DNA of 64,000 nt from an uncultured Pseudomonadales bacterium (GCA_958296025.1 OY282430.1:558001-622000), one strand, 5' to 3'; positions 44,155 to 53,185 are shown, counted from the stretch's first letter. Numbers and translations are program-made. The notes: generated by a model from the letters alone, not told the origin.

Positions 44155-45426
44155 ATGCCGCATGACGATTGTTCTAGCCCCGAGACGGGAAACGGCGGCC
44201 GGCAACGCGGGTGCCTCTTCAGCCGGCGCGGGTTGTTATGCACGGCAGTAGCCGCAGCTTGGCTGGTGGCCATCGCAGGTTGCAATGAAGCAGAGTACCA
44301 GCGACCGAGCGGCGACAGCGCCGGCGATCGGAGTCCTCAACCGGCTGCCATCGCCATCGCCAAGTGGTTTGACAACCACGCCGGGGCCATCTCCATCACA
44401 TACGACGATTGGCCGGACGCGAACCACCCGGTGGACGACTTCGTGCTGGATATGGGACTGGTTCTGGACTTCGAAATGGTCACTCAGGGATATTCCGATC
44501 AAGTGCCCGATTGGGTAGAGCACGACCTAACGGAACTCATACCTCATGCCGTTCCCGGCGTGGTGCTGAGCAAGTTCGAGGACCAACTGATCGAATCCAA
44601 CCTGGCGCTCACGGCGCACGGGTTCGGGTTTTACGGCCACGGGCACTGGCACGTCAACCACGACGTGCTGACCTACGCCCAAGCCTATGATTCGTTCCGA
44701 CTGTGCTTCGAGGTCATGCGGACACTGGGGTTGAAGCCGGTGGCGTACGCGTATCCCCGAGGAGCGGGACGCAAAGAGGAAACTAGGCGGGCGCTGGCCG
44801 ACGCCGGCTTTCTCTCCGGCCGCCTGGCGGAACCGGCGGGTCAATCGCCGTACATCGTCCCAGATGCCGCCACGACGCCGGAGGACTGGTTCCTTCTGCC
44901 CGCTCTGACGATGGAGAGCTACGACTTCCAGCAGTGCGACGGCTGCATCAACAACACCGAGGAACTGCTACCGTTCCTGGATGCCGCCATCGAGAAGACG
45001 GCGTGGATCATCCCGATGTACCACAACATCGGCAGGACCACTGGCTGGGGACCTTACGGGTGGGAGGACTTTCAGGAGGACGTTCGAGCCATCGCCGCCC
45101 GCGACTTCTGGGTCGCCCCAATGAACGACGTCGTTCTTTACATACGGGAACGAGAGAAGGCCGTCGTCGAGATGGAAGCAACGGAGCGAGACGGCACAAC
45201 GGAGCAGATACATCTCAACCTTTCCGACGGGCTGGACAACGAGCGCTTCGACCAGCCGTTGACGCTGATTTTCACGCCGCCGCCGGACTGGGCCGGGCTG
45301 CCGGTGCATGTCACGCAGGGCGGACGGCATATTGACTGGATTTTCCCGCAGGCAGGCGAGGCCACTACGTTTTCGCTTTTGCCCGACGAGAGGCCGTACA
45401 TCCTCAAACCAAAGACAGGGCTTTAG
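44155..45426 (+). CDS. Polysaccharide deacetylase-like lipoprotein
   Basis: A 423-residue protein with a signal segment (LLCTAVAAAWLVAIAGC) ending in a lipobox, so probably a lipid-anchored periplasmic enzyme. The NodB-type fold is indicated by ISITYDDWPDAN (catalytic/metal Asp pair), LTAHGFGFYGHGHWHVNHD (metal His region) and PVAYAYPRGAGRKEETRRAL. Such enzymes remove N-acetyl groups from surface glycans. The C-terminal 80 residues look like a beta-sandwich. It is preceded by a decayed region and converges on a glycosyltransferase-tail remnant that overlaps its stop codon. Confidence 0.85.
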   Translation: MPHDDCSSPETGNGGRQRGCLFSRRGLLCTAVAAAWLVAIAGCNEAEYQRPSGDSAGDRSPQPAAIAIAKWFDNHAGAISITYDDWPDANHPVDDFVLDMGLVLDFEMVTQGYSDQVPDWVEHDLTELIPHAVPGVVLSKFEDQLIESNLALTAHGFGFYGHGHWHVNHDVLTYAQAYDSFRLCFEVMRTLGLKPVAYAYPRGAGRKEETRRALADAGFLSGRLAEPAGQSPYIVPDAATTPEDWFLLPALTMESYDFQQCDGCINNTEELLPFLDAAIEKTAWIIPMYHNIGRTTGWGPYGWEDFQEDVRAIAARDFWVAPMNDVVLYIREREKAVVEMEATERDGTTEQIHLNLSDGLDNERFDQPLTLIFTPPPDWAGLPVHVTQGGRHIDWIFPQAGEATTFSLLPDERPYILKPKTGL

Positions 45427-45671
45427 GATACTGCGCCGTAGGTGGACGTGCGCACCAGGATGTACTGACCGGTCCTGATGCTGGTGATGGCATAGTCGGG
45501 GAAAGCCACCGTCGCCACACATCTCCCGTCGAACGTCCCGCCGCGCAACCCGCGCTGCGAGCAGCAGCGGGACCACAGCCAGGATCACGGAAATTCCCAT
45601 ATAGCGGGTCAGGCAGGCCAGTGCGCTGAACGCCGCCGCCTGAACGCGCCGCGGGCGGATTCCCCTGATGG
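45423..45671 (-). pseudogene. Glycosyltransferase C-terminal remnant with RIRTGQ-like module
   Basis: One frame gives a membrane segment (LACLTRYMGISVILAVVPLL). After a shift near 45545 another gives GTFDGRCVATVAFPDYAIT and SIRTGQYIL, ending in a TAA at 45423-45425. This resembles the end of a GT39/ArnT-type membrane glycosyltransferase and shows where the tail module normally sits. The upstream part has been replaced by the sulfotransferase gene. Confidence 0.5.
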
Positions 45672-46694
45672 TCAGGGCGTAAGCCCTGGATGTGCTCGAT
45701 AATCGGAAAAGGCATCGTCCGGCTGCCCTATCTTTCGTAAGTACACCCCCTCTCTCACCTGCCGGGACGAATTCTCGACCATCCGACGGCAGGCCAAGGC
45801 CGAGGCGTCCAATGCCTTCAAGGATTCTTCAGAGAGGCGGGGCCTTTCCGCATCATCGGCCAGGGGAACGAAGAACGCCTTGTTGGCCGCCTCGTTCTCC
45901 TTGATTCGCTGCAATAGACGCCTAAAGCCAAGATGGCGCAGAGCAAGGCCGCACCAGTGCATAAAGGCCGAGAGCCACAAAGACCTAGCGCCCACCGCCT
46001 GGTTCACGGCTTGCTGTGGAGCACGGTCGAACTTCGGCGCTCCGCAGAGGGAAGGCAGAATGTCCATCACAGCGCTGGTATCCTGGGTAAGAGCGGAAAA
46101 GGAGAGTGTCAGGATGTCGGCGTTGGTCCGGAAAACATCCGCTAGGCGCTCAGCGGTCAATCTATCGCGCATAACCGCCGCCTCCAGCCGCCGCGCGCCT
46201 AGGAGCGCGGAAAGCTCCGCCCGGCTTCTGCGGAACTGCATCATCGAAACTGCGCGGTCCCGGTGGTCTCTGAGAAGCACCACCAGCAATATCCTGAAAC
46301 CCTCCTCCTGCAGAGCTTCGATGCTGCGGCACAGCTTGGCGTCGGCATAGGCCAAATTGGCCACGTCGCACAGGAGTTGACTCCGCCCGCACCCATCCAA
46401 CCGTTTCCGGGCTCGTCTGAACGCCCTTGGCGAGCGGTAGTAGCAGCGCTCCTTGATTTCGGGGAAGACGAAGCTGGGATGGCCTCTCAAGAGCCGGTAC
46501 AGGAATTCGCTCCCCGACCGCCCAGGCCCCACGACAAGCAGATAGTCGTACACGGGTTCAGGCTGCCTTCCATCCGCCGGCCGCAGTGCTGCAGGCCCCA
46601 CACGATGACCGTCCATCCTTCCCGGCGCACCTCGCGGCGGAATCTGGGTGTGGTCCTCGGGGCGGATGGGGCCTTCGGTATTGAATCTGCGCAT
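45672..46694 (-). CDS. Sulfotransferase
   Basis: A 340-residue PAPS-dependent sulfotransferase. The 5'-phosphosulfate loop is LLVVGPGRSGSEFLYRLLRG, the 3'-phosphate region is VVLLRDHRDRAVSMMQFRRS, and the C-terminal part has EENEAANKAFF-like helices. It probably sulfates a sugar of the surface polysaccharide. I chose ATG 46694; a GTG at 46709 is also in frame. It is divergent from the UDP-xylose synthase gene with only 84 bases between them, which must contain both promoters. Confidence 0.8.
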   Translation of the reverse strand: MRRFNTEGPIRPEDHTQIPPRGAPGRMDGHRVGPAALRPADGRQPEPVYDYLLVVGPGRSGSEFLYRLLRGHPSFVFPEIKERCYYRSPRAFRRARKRLDGCGRSQLLCDVANLAYADAKLCRSIEALQEEGFRILLVVLLRDHRDRAVSMMQFRRSRAELSALLGARRLEAAVMRDRLTAERLADVFRTNADILTLSFSALTQDTSAVMDILPSLCGAPKFDRAPQQAVNQAVGARSLWLSAFMHWCGLALRHLGFRRLLQRIKENEAANKAFFVPLADDAERPRLSEESLKALDASALACRRMVENSSRQVREGVYLRKIGQPDDAFSDYRAHPGLTP

Positions 46695-46778
46695 GGGTTG
46701 AATATACACTCCGGCGGTGCGGCCTCGCTACCCAGCTTGGCCATGCCTGATTCGGCATACTGAGGCGCAGGACACGCG

Positions 46779-47759
46779 ATGAATCGTCGAAATCGAGTTT
46801 TGGTGACGGGGGGGGCGGGATTTCTCGGGTCACATCTGTGCGAACGGCTGCTTGCGGAGGGTTGCGAAGTCCTCTGCGTCGATAATTACTTCACCGGTTC
46901 AAGAGACAACATCGCCGCCATGTTGCCGAATCCGCGTTTCGAGGACGTCAGACACGACATCACGTTTCCGCTCTACGTTGAGGTGGACCAGATTTACAAT
47001 CTAGCCTGCCCGGCTTCGCCGGTTCACTATCAATTCGATCCCGTGCAGACCACCAAGGTCAGCGTGCATGGTGCGCTCAATATGCTGGGGCTCGCCAAAC
47101 GGATGCGAGCGCCCATTCTCCAGGCATCAACCAGCGAAGTGTACGGCGACCCCGAGGTGCATCCGCAAGCGGAGGACTATTTGGGCAATGTCAACCCAAT
47201 CGGGCCGCGCGCGTGCTACGACGAGGGCAAGCGTTGCGCCGAGACGTTGTTCTTCGACTACCGGCGCCAGCACGGTATGCCGATCAAGATCGCACGGATA
47301 TTCAATACCTACGGACCGCGCATGTTCGTTGGTGATGGCCGCGTCGTATCCACTTTCGCGGTGCAGGCCCTGCGCGGCGAGCCCCTCACGGTTTACGGTG
47401 ATGGTGATCAAACCCGTTCCTTTTGCTATGTGGATGACCTTGTTGACGGCTTGGTGAAGTTGATGAACACGCCTCACGAAGTCACCGGGCCGATCAATCT
47501 TGGTAATACGAGGGAGATCAGCATTCTGGAGCTCGCAAGCATGATCGTTCGTCTGGCCGGCTCGAAATCGAGCATCATCCACAAGGAGTTGCCGCAAGAC
47601 GACCCACGGCGTCGGCAACCGGACATTACGAAGGCCGGGGACATTCTCGGCTGGGCGCCTTCCACGCCGTTGGAAACTGGAATCGAGCAGACGATCGGTT
47701 TTTTTGATCGTCTGCTGAATACGAGGCAACTCTCCGCCCTCTCGTCTGCTGCCGGCTGA
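46779..47759 (+). CDS. UDP-glucuronate decarboxylase (UDP-xylose synthase)
   Basis: A 326-residue short-chain dehydrogenase-type enzyme converting UDP-glucuronate to UDP-xylose. NAD motif [12 protein letters not shown], the decarboxylase-specific [14 protein letters not shown] and NMLGLAKRM, the catalytic Ser-Tyr-Lys as STSEVYGDP and YDEGKR, and [12 protein letters not shown] are all typical of UXS. The DNA at codons 10-13 contains a G8 tract (46808-46815), in frame here. It indicates that the polymer contains xylose or a sugar derived from it. Confidence 0.92.
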   Translation: MNRRNRVLVTGGAGFLGSHLCERLLAEGCEVLCVDNYFTGSRDNIAAMLPNPRFEDVRHDITFPLYVEVDQIYNLACPASPVHYQFDPVQTTKVSVHGALNMLGLAKRMRAPILQASTSEVYGDPEVHPQAEDYLGNVNPIGPRACYDEGKRCAETLFFDYRRQHGMPIKIARIFNTYGPRMFVGDGRVVSTFAVQALRGEPLTVYGDGDQTRSFCYVDDLVDGLVKLMNTPHEVTGPINLGNTREISILELASMIVRLAGSKSSIIHKELPQDDPRRRQPDITKAGDILGWAPSTPLETGIEQTIGFFDRLLNTRQLSALSSAAG

Positions 47760-47820
47760 GAGGTCAGCCTCGTCACCATACATCTCCCGTCAATGCGTGC
47801 GGATACCGAAAGCGAATGAA

Positions 47821-48243
47821 ATGAAGACCCACGAGCGTCTGGCCGGGGACGAACCGGTCCAAGGTGGCTCCGACCGCGGCTTTGGCGTCGTCTTCGCCTT
47901 CGTCTTCGTCGCCGTCGGCCTGTTCCCGTTGCTCGGCGGCGGGCCGCCCCGGGGCTGGGCGCTAGGCGTCGCGGCGGCGTTCCTGGCGGCGGCTTTCGTC
48001 AGGCCGGCGTTGCTGGCGCCGTTCAATCGGGTCTGGTTCAAGTTCGGCTTGCTGCTGCAGCGCGTGGTCAATCCGCTGGTCATGGCGGTGATATACTTCG
48101 CCGTGGCCACCCCGACCGGCCTCGTCATGCGCGCCTTGGGCAAGGATCCGCTGCGCCTCAAGCGCGACCCGGATGCGGACAGCTACTGGATCCACCGGGA
48201 CCCGCCGGGCCCGGAGCGCGAATCGATGAGGCACCAGTTCTGA
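47821..48243 (+). CDS. SxtJ-family membrane protein
   Basis: A 140-residue protein with three or four hydrophobic segments. SDRGFGVVFAFVFVAVGLFP and LRLKRDPDADSYWIHRD are the conserved ends of the SxtJ family, named from saxitoxin clusters but widespread in polysaccharide loci next to carbamoyltransferases. I prefer ATG 47821 over the GTG at 47797. It lies upstream of the DUF5989 and carbamoyltransferase genes. Function is not established; membrane recruitment of the transferase is a reasonable guess. Confidence 0.8.
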   Translation: MKTHERLAGDEPVQGGSDRGFGVVFAFVFVAVGLFPLLGGGPPRGWALGVAAAFLAAAFVRPALLAPFNRVWFKFGLLLQRVVNPLVMAVIYFAVATPTGLVMRALGKDPLRLKRDPDADSYWIHRDPPGPERESMRHQF

Positions 48244-48253
48244 ACCGGGGCGG

Positions 48254-48277
48254 GGGCGACCGCTGGCGTGGTCGCCC
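48254..48277 (+). other. Strong stem-loop between SxtJ and DUF5989 genes
   Basis: A perfect eight-pair stem (GGGCGACC / GGTCGCCC) with an eight-base loop, 10 bases after the SxtJ stop. No T-run follows, so it is not a standard terminator; it may set RNA stability between the genes. Confidence 0.5.
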
Positions 48278-48329
48278 TGACCTACGGGTGGGCGGGAATG
48301 CAGGGTTGTTCCATGCGAGGAGGTTTCCA

Positions 48330-48479
48330 ATGTCCTTTCTACGCGAGCTGTGGCTCTTCATGCGGGTGCGCAAGAAGTACTGGCTGTTTCCGGTCATCTT
48401 CATGATGCTCGTGCTGGGCGGGCTGATCGTTCTGGGCCAGAGCAGCGCGATCGCGCCGATGATCTACACCATCTTCTAA
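48330..48479 (+). CDS. DUF5989 small membrane protein
   Basis: A 49-residue protein with GAGGAGG six bases before its ATG. It has LRELWLFMRVRKKYWLFPVI and a single membrane helix (FMMLVLGGLIVLG) ending in SSAIAPMIYTIF, typical of DUF5989, which regularly accompanies SxtJ and carbamoyltransferase genes. The carbamoyltransferase GTG follows four bases after the stop. Confidence 0.85.
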   Translation: MSFLRELWLFMRVRKKYWLFPVIFMMLVLGGLIVLGQSSAIAPMIYTIF

Positions 48480-48483
48480 AGCC

Positions 48484-50415
48484 GTGCGCATCCTCGGCCT
48501 CTCGGCCTTCTATCACGACAGCGCCGCGGCCCTGGTGGAGGGCGGGCGGATCGTCGCCGCCGCCCAGGAGGAGCGCTTCACGCGCAGGAAGCACGATTCG
48601 GACTATCCCGCCAACGCCGTCGCCTGCTGCCTGGAGCGGACCGGCATCGCCCTTGACCAGATCGACCGGGTGGCGTTCTACGACAAGCCGTTTCTCAAGT
48701 TCGAGCGGCTGCTCGAAACCTACGTCGCGCTGGCGCCGCGCGGCTTTCGTTCCTTCCGCATGGCGGTGCCGGTCTGGATCAAGGAGAAGCTGTTTCAGAA
48801 GGGGCTGCTGCGCCGCAAGCTGCAGGCCCTCGCCCCAGACGTGGACTGGGAGGCCAAACTGCTGTTCGCCGAGCACCATCAATCGCATGCGGCCAGCGCG
48901 TTCTATCCGTCGCCGTTCCGCAACGCGGTGGTGCTGACCATGGACGGGGTCGGTGAGTGGGCCACCACCTCGGTGGCCGTCGGCCACGGCAACGACCTGG
49001 AGATGACGCGGGAGATCCACTTCCCGCACTCCCTGGGGCTGCTCTACTCGGCCTTCACCTACTACACCGGCTTCAAGGTGAACTCCGGGGAGTACAAGCT
49101 GATGGGCTTGGCGCCCTACGGCGAGCCGAAGCACCTCCAGACCATTCTCGATCACCTGATCGACCTGAAGCCGGACGGCACGTTCCGTCTGAATCTCGAC
49201 TACTTCGCCTACTGCACCGGGCTGACGATGACCAACGGCAAGTTCGACACGCTGTTCGGCGGCCCGCCGCGGGAGCCGGACGAGCCGTTGACGCAGCGGC
49301 ACATGGACCTGGCCGCCTCGGCGCAGGCCGTGATCGAGGAAGCGGTGCTGCGGCTGACCCGCGCACAGCGGGCGGAGACCGGCATCCCCAATCTCTGTCT
49401 CGCCGGCGGCGTTGCGCTGAACTGCGTGGCCAACGGCAAGGTGCTGCGGGACGGCCGGTTCGACGACGTCTGGATTCAACCTGCGGCGGGTGACGCCGGG
49501 GGCGCGTTGGGCGCCGCGCTGACGGCGAGCCATCGCCTGTTCGGCGAACCGCGTCCCTCCGTGTCCTCAGATCGCGGCGGAGCGGAGGGTGCTCATCCTC
49601 GCCGTTCCCGCGAAACGGAGCGCGAAAGCGGGAATGATCCCTCCCCGCCGCCTGCCGTGTGCGGACCGGACGCCATGCGCGGCGCCTTGCTCGGTCCCGC
49701 CTTCGGCCTCGACGAGATTCGCGCCACGCTCGATGCCGCCGGCGCACGCTACGAGACGCTTGCGGACGACGCGCTGATCGACAGCACGGCCGAGGCGCTG
49801 GCCGCCGGCGAAGCGGTCGGCTGGTTCCAGGGCCGCATGGAGTTCGGCCCGCGTGCGCTCGGCAACCGGTCGATCCTGGGAGACGCCCGTTCGCCCACCA
49901 TGCAGAAGACGCTCAACCTCAAGGTTAAGCACCGCGAGTCGTTTCGTCCCTTCGCGCCGAGCGTGCTGCGCGAAGAGGTCGCGGACTGGTTCGACCTCGA
50001 CCGCGACAGCCCGTACATGCTGCTGGTGGCGGACGTAATAGCCGAGCGGCGCAAGCCGCCGGCCGAAGCGCAGGAAGCGTTGTTCGGCATCGACCGGTTG
50101 AACGTGCCGCGCTCGGACATCCCGGCCGTCACCCATGTGGACTACTCCGCCCGCGTGCAGACCGTTGACCGAGAAACCAACCCCCGCTACCATGCGCTGC
50201 TGGAGGCCTTCAAGGCTAGGACGGGCTGCCCGGTCGTCGTGAACACCAGCTTCAACGTGCGCGGCGAGCCCATCGTCTGCACCCCGGCCGACGCCTTCCG
50301 CTGCTTCATGGGCACGGACCTCGACTGCCTCGCCATCGGCAACTGCTTCCTGCGCAAAGAGGAGCAGGACATGTCGCTCAAGCGCGAGTATGCGGGCTCG
50401 TTCGAGCCGGATTGA
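48484..50415 (+). CDS. O-carbamoyltransferase (NodU/CmcH family)
   Basis: A 643-residue carbamoyltransferase using carbamoyl phosphate and ATP to carbamoylate a sugar hydroxyl. The N-terminal Kae1-like part has ILGLSAFYHDSAAALV, EERFTRRKHD and LFAEHHQSHAASAFYPSPF; the C-terminal domain has WFQGRMEFGPRALGNRSIL and TSFNVRGEPIVCTP. Around residues 358-398 the family's linker is interrupted by an in-frame insertion of about 37 low-complexity residues encoded by a palindromic DNA element (49605-49634). Whether the enzyme tolerates it is not known. It is the third gene of the SxtJ-DUF5989 module and precedes an SGNH-type gene. Confidence 0.9.
   Translation: MRILGLSAFYHDSAAALVEGGRIVAAAQEERFTRRKHDSDYPANAVACCLERTGIALDQIDRVAFYDKPFLKFERLLETYVALAPRGFRSFRMAVPVWIKEKLFQKGLLRRKLQALAPDVDWEAKLLFAEHHQSHAASAFYPSPFRNAVVLTMDGVGEWATTSVAVGHGNDLEMTREIHFPHSLGLLYSAFTYYTGFKVNSGEYKLMGLAPYGEPKHLQTILDHLIDLKPDGTFRLNLDYFAYCTGLTMTNGKFDTLFGGPPREPDEPLTQRHMDLAASAQAVIEEAVLRLTRAQRAETGIPNLCLAGGVALNCVANGKVLRDGRFDDVWIQPAAGDAGGALGAALTASHRLFGEPRPSVSSDRGGAEGAHPRRSRETERESGNDPSPPPAVCGPDAMRGALLGPAFGLDEIRATLDAAGARYETLADDALIDSTAEALAAGEAVGWFQGRMEFGPRALGNRSILGDARSPTMQKTLNLKVKHRESFRPFAPSVLREEVADWFDLDRDSPYMLLVADVIAERRKPPAEAQEALFGIDRLNVPRSDIPAVTHVDYSARVQTVDRETNPRYHALLEAFKARTGCPVVVNTSFNVRGEPIVCTPADAFRCFMGTDLDCLAIGNCFLRKEEQDMSLKREYAGSFEPD
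49560..49672. repeat. In-frame palindromic element inside the carbamoyltransferase gene
   Basis: The insertion contains TTCCCGC (49605-49611) and GCGGGAA (49628-49634) around a GC-rich centre, like REP-type palindromes. It is in frame and adds about 37 residues with no family counterpart. Boundaries are approximate. Confidence 0.6.
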
Positions 50416-50479
50416 CAGACAACAGGCATGACTCGGGCAGGCAAGGACACAGGCAAATTCCGGAGAAGGCGAGGACACC

Positions 50480-51776
50480 ATGGCAAGCACCAAGACGTGC
50501 GGCGTAAGCCATCCAGCCCCCCCCCGGAATCCGCCGCGCACTGCGTCTGGCCGGCTGGAACGCGCTGTTTCTCATCATGGGGCTGGCGCTGATCGCGGTT
50601 GCCGGGGAGTCGTATTTTCGGCTGACGGTGCCCTTCGTGGATAGCAGCGTTCCCTGGCAGTTCGTCCCCGAGGTAGGGCAGATGCTGAAACCCAACGCGG
50701 AAATCCGTATTACGAACGGGCTTGATTTCTGGACCATCTCTCGCACGAACAGTCTGGGGTTTCCCGACCGCGAACCCCCGAGCTCCGAGCGCGCCGCCGC
50801 AAGCTGCCATATCGCCATGATCGGCGATTCCTTTGTAGAGGCGATAAGGGTACCCATCGCCGACAAGTTCCACGTCCGGCTGGAGGAGTTGGCTGCCCGC
50901 GAGCTGTCCCACTTGAAAGTTACGACCTCGGCATTTGGTCGGACCAACACCGGGCAAATCAACCAGTTGCCGTTCTACGACCAATTCGCAAGCCGTCTCC
51001 GTCCCGATCTGCTCGTGCTCGTCTTCGTCCCGAACGACTTCATGGACAATTCTCCGCCTCTGAGTGCGCTGATTTCGGGACGGGATCCGGATCGGGATGC
51101 GTTCCTTACCGTCGCAAGAGAGGCGGACGGAACCTTTAGACGCCGCCCGCCGGACTCTGGTTGGCAGGAGAACACGTTGCCACGCCTGCCCCTTTTGCCG
51201 AAGCCTTGGCTCCAGGCGCTATGGGCCGACGTAACCGAGGAGTCTCGGGTCGCCAGTTCGCTGGACGCCAAGATGAGCGTCATGTTTCCGCCCGCTGCCA
51301 AGCGTCAGGATCCGCAACTCATCGCATGGGCAGCACTCCTGAGCCGGCGTCCAAGCTACGCATCGTTGCTTGATGGATGGCGACCGACGACCCGGGGGAA
51401 CATCCGCCCGATGTTCGCGAAAAAGAACCTGCCGCCCGTCTTTGAGGAAGCCTTGGAGTTCACGGCCTTCGGACTGGATCAGTTCAAGGCGCGCGCCGAG
51501 CGCGACGGTGTCTCGCTGGCCATTCTGGCCGTTCACTTGATGGGCAGAGGGGACAATCCCCCGCTGTTCGAGCGTATGAACGCCATGGCTCAGGCGCGGG
51601 GGATTCCCGTGGTCAACCAGCACGACTACATCGTTCGACAGGGCGGGCGTATCGAGGACGCGAGCTTCGCCCACGACTTTCACTGGAACGCCGCCGGCCA
51701 TCAATGGGCGGCGGAAGCCCTGCTCGAGTACCTGAAGCGGAACCAGGAGATCTGCACGTATTGGAAGCGTGTATGA
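50480..51776 (+). CDS. SGNH/GDSL-like paralogue with C9 frameshift at its 5' end
   Basis: The proper start is ATG 50480 (GAGG upstream, same leader as 32034). The C9 tract at 50517-50525 shifts the frame: removing one C would join MASTKTCGVSHP to GIRRALRLAGWNALFLIMG, parallel to the intact paralogue at 41907. As sequenced, the open frame can only start at ATG 50577, inside the membrane anchor. The catalytic blocks are intact: HIAMIGDSFVEAI, VFVPNDFMDN and AHDFHWNAAGHQ. The C-terminal RIRTGQ module of the paralogue is missing; the last residues come from a fragment of the 41006 gene's tail. It is likely a periplasmic esterase/acyltransferase switched off, or a homopolymer sequencing error. Confidence 0.75.
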
Positions 51777-51850
51777 GGTGCGTGAGTATCTGTTCGGCAT
51801 CGGCTGTCTTTTCTATTGTTTAGAGATTTTGCTGGCTCAGGGACCGGTGG
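51766..51850 (+). pseudogene. C-terminal fragment of the 41006-type membrane protein
   Basis: Encodes YEVREYLFGIGCLFYCLEIL with LAQG, matching YEMREYLFGVGCLFYCLELL in the membrane protein at 41006. It is fused out of frame to the end of the SGNH paralogue, so a recombination joint lies at about 51765. Confidence 0.75.
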
Positions 51851-53172
51851 CCGAGCACGGTGCGGGACGCCCGCCAGAAGGAGACCGCGTCGCCGAGTCG
51901 TGGCAGCCAGATCGAGAACCAGCGCATTCGAGTGGCTCTTGCGAACGCCGCCGCGAGAAGGACGAGTCGGCAAATCATCCCCAAGGTCAGCCCCCAGGCC
52001 GCGGCTGAGACGCCCAGCGCGGGATAGAACGCGGGAATGGCAATCAGATTCACAGCCAGCCCTAGGGAGACGGCCCAGGAACAGATGCCCGGGCGGCCGA
52101 TACCCTTAAAGTAGGTTCCAAGTATGCCGGCGCAGGCGTAGGCGAGCACTCCGGGGGCCATGATCCACAGTAGCGGTACCGTCGGCAGGAAGGCATCGGA
52201 GAAGAGGATCCGAACCAGCGGCGTACTGATCAGCAGAATGGCGAGAATCGCCGCCACGGTGCCGCACGACACGACCCGCAGGCAGAGTGTCGTCAACTCA
52301 GGGCGGCCGCTGCCTGCAATGCGGGGCAGCAGGGCGTTGCCGACCGCGTCTGAGATTATTCGCAGCCGGAACACGAGTGCGCTCGCGGTTGCGAACAGGC
52401 CGATTTCCGCCGCGCTCGCGAACAGGCCCAGAATGAGAACGCCGGCGCTCATTTCCAGTGCGCCGCCTATGCCGGCGGGATGGAATCGCAGACCGTAGCC
52501 GACGATTCGCGCAGAGACGGCGCGGAACGGATTGATCGGAACCAGTCCGTGATGGCGCCGCAGGTACCACGCACACAAGACCACCGTGCAACCGTGTGCG
52601 CCGATGACCGCCACGACGGCGCCGTCCACCCCGAGCCGCCCGACCCAGATGAGGACCAGCAGAACGAGGATGTTCACGGCGACATGCACCAGAGTGAACA
52701 GCGCAAGAACTCCGAAGCGCCGGAGCCCGGCGAGTTGATACTCCATGGCGCCCGAGAACGCCATGACAGGTACCAGGGCAAGCGCCAAGTAGAACGAGCG
52801 CGTCTCTGCCTTGTGAAAGAAGGCGATATCGCTGTGGACGAACGGGACCGCCAATGCGACCGCCAAGGCACCGCCGACGAGACAGATCATCAGGGCGCCG
52901 CCGACGCATTCCGAAACGATCGCCTGCTTTGTCATGGCGAAATACTTCGCGCCTTCTCGCGCCCCAGGCGTGAAGAGTATGCTGAGAACACCTGCAAACA
53001 CGACGCACAGGGCAAAGCTGCCGCGTCCTTCCGGCAACAGCGTGTAGGCCAGGAGACTCTGGATCGCTAGGCCGAAGATGATCGTGCTGCCACCGGTCGC
53101 GAACACGATGGCTGCATCCTGTCCGCCGGTCGTGCGCGGACCCTGTGGCTTGTTCGGCTCTTCCGGCGGCAC
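51820..53172 (-). CDS. Oligosaccharide flippase (Wzx-like)
   Basis: A 450-residue integral membrane protein with about twelve to fourteen hydrophobic segments. It has ATGGSTIIFGLAIQSLLAYT at the first helix and LLPEGRGSFALCVVFAGVL after it, the usual Wzx pattern, and a GIGRPGICSWAVSLGLAVNL segment late in the chain. The frame is open from ATG 53220, inside the GT scar, but the protein-like region starts after the GTG at 53172. It is the last gene of the minus-strand array and presumably exports the lipid-linked unit made by the GT4 enzymes upstream. Confidence 0.83.
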   Translation of the reverse strand: MPPEEPNKPQGPRTTGGQDAAIVFATGGSTIIFGLAIQSLLAYTLLPEGRGSFALCVVFAGVLSILFTPGAREGAKYFAMTKQAIVSECVGGALMICLVGGALAVALAVPFVHSDIAFFHKAETRSFYLALALVPVMAFSGAMEYQLAGLRRFGVLALFTLVHVAVNILVLLVLIWVGRLGVDGAVVAVIGAHGCTVVLCAWYLRRHHGLVPINPFRAVSARIVGYGLRFHPAGIGGALEMSAGVLILGLFASAAEIGLFATASALVFRLRIISDAVGNALLPRIAGSGRPELTTLCLRVVSCGTVAAILAILLISTPLVRILFSDAFLPTVPLLWIMAPGVLAYACAGILGTYFKGIGRPGICSWAVSLGLAVNLIAIPAFYPALGVSAAAWGLTLGMICRLVLLAAAFARATRMRWFSIWLPRLGDAVSFWRASRTVLGHRSLSQQNL

Positions 53173-53185
53173 GGCTTTGACAGCT

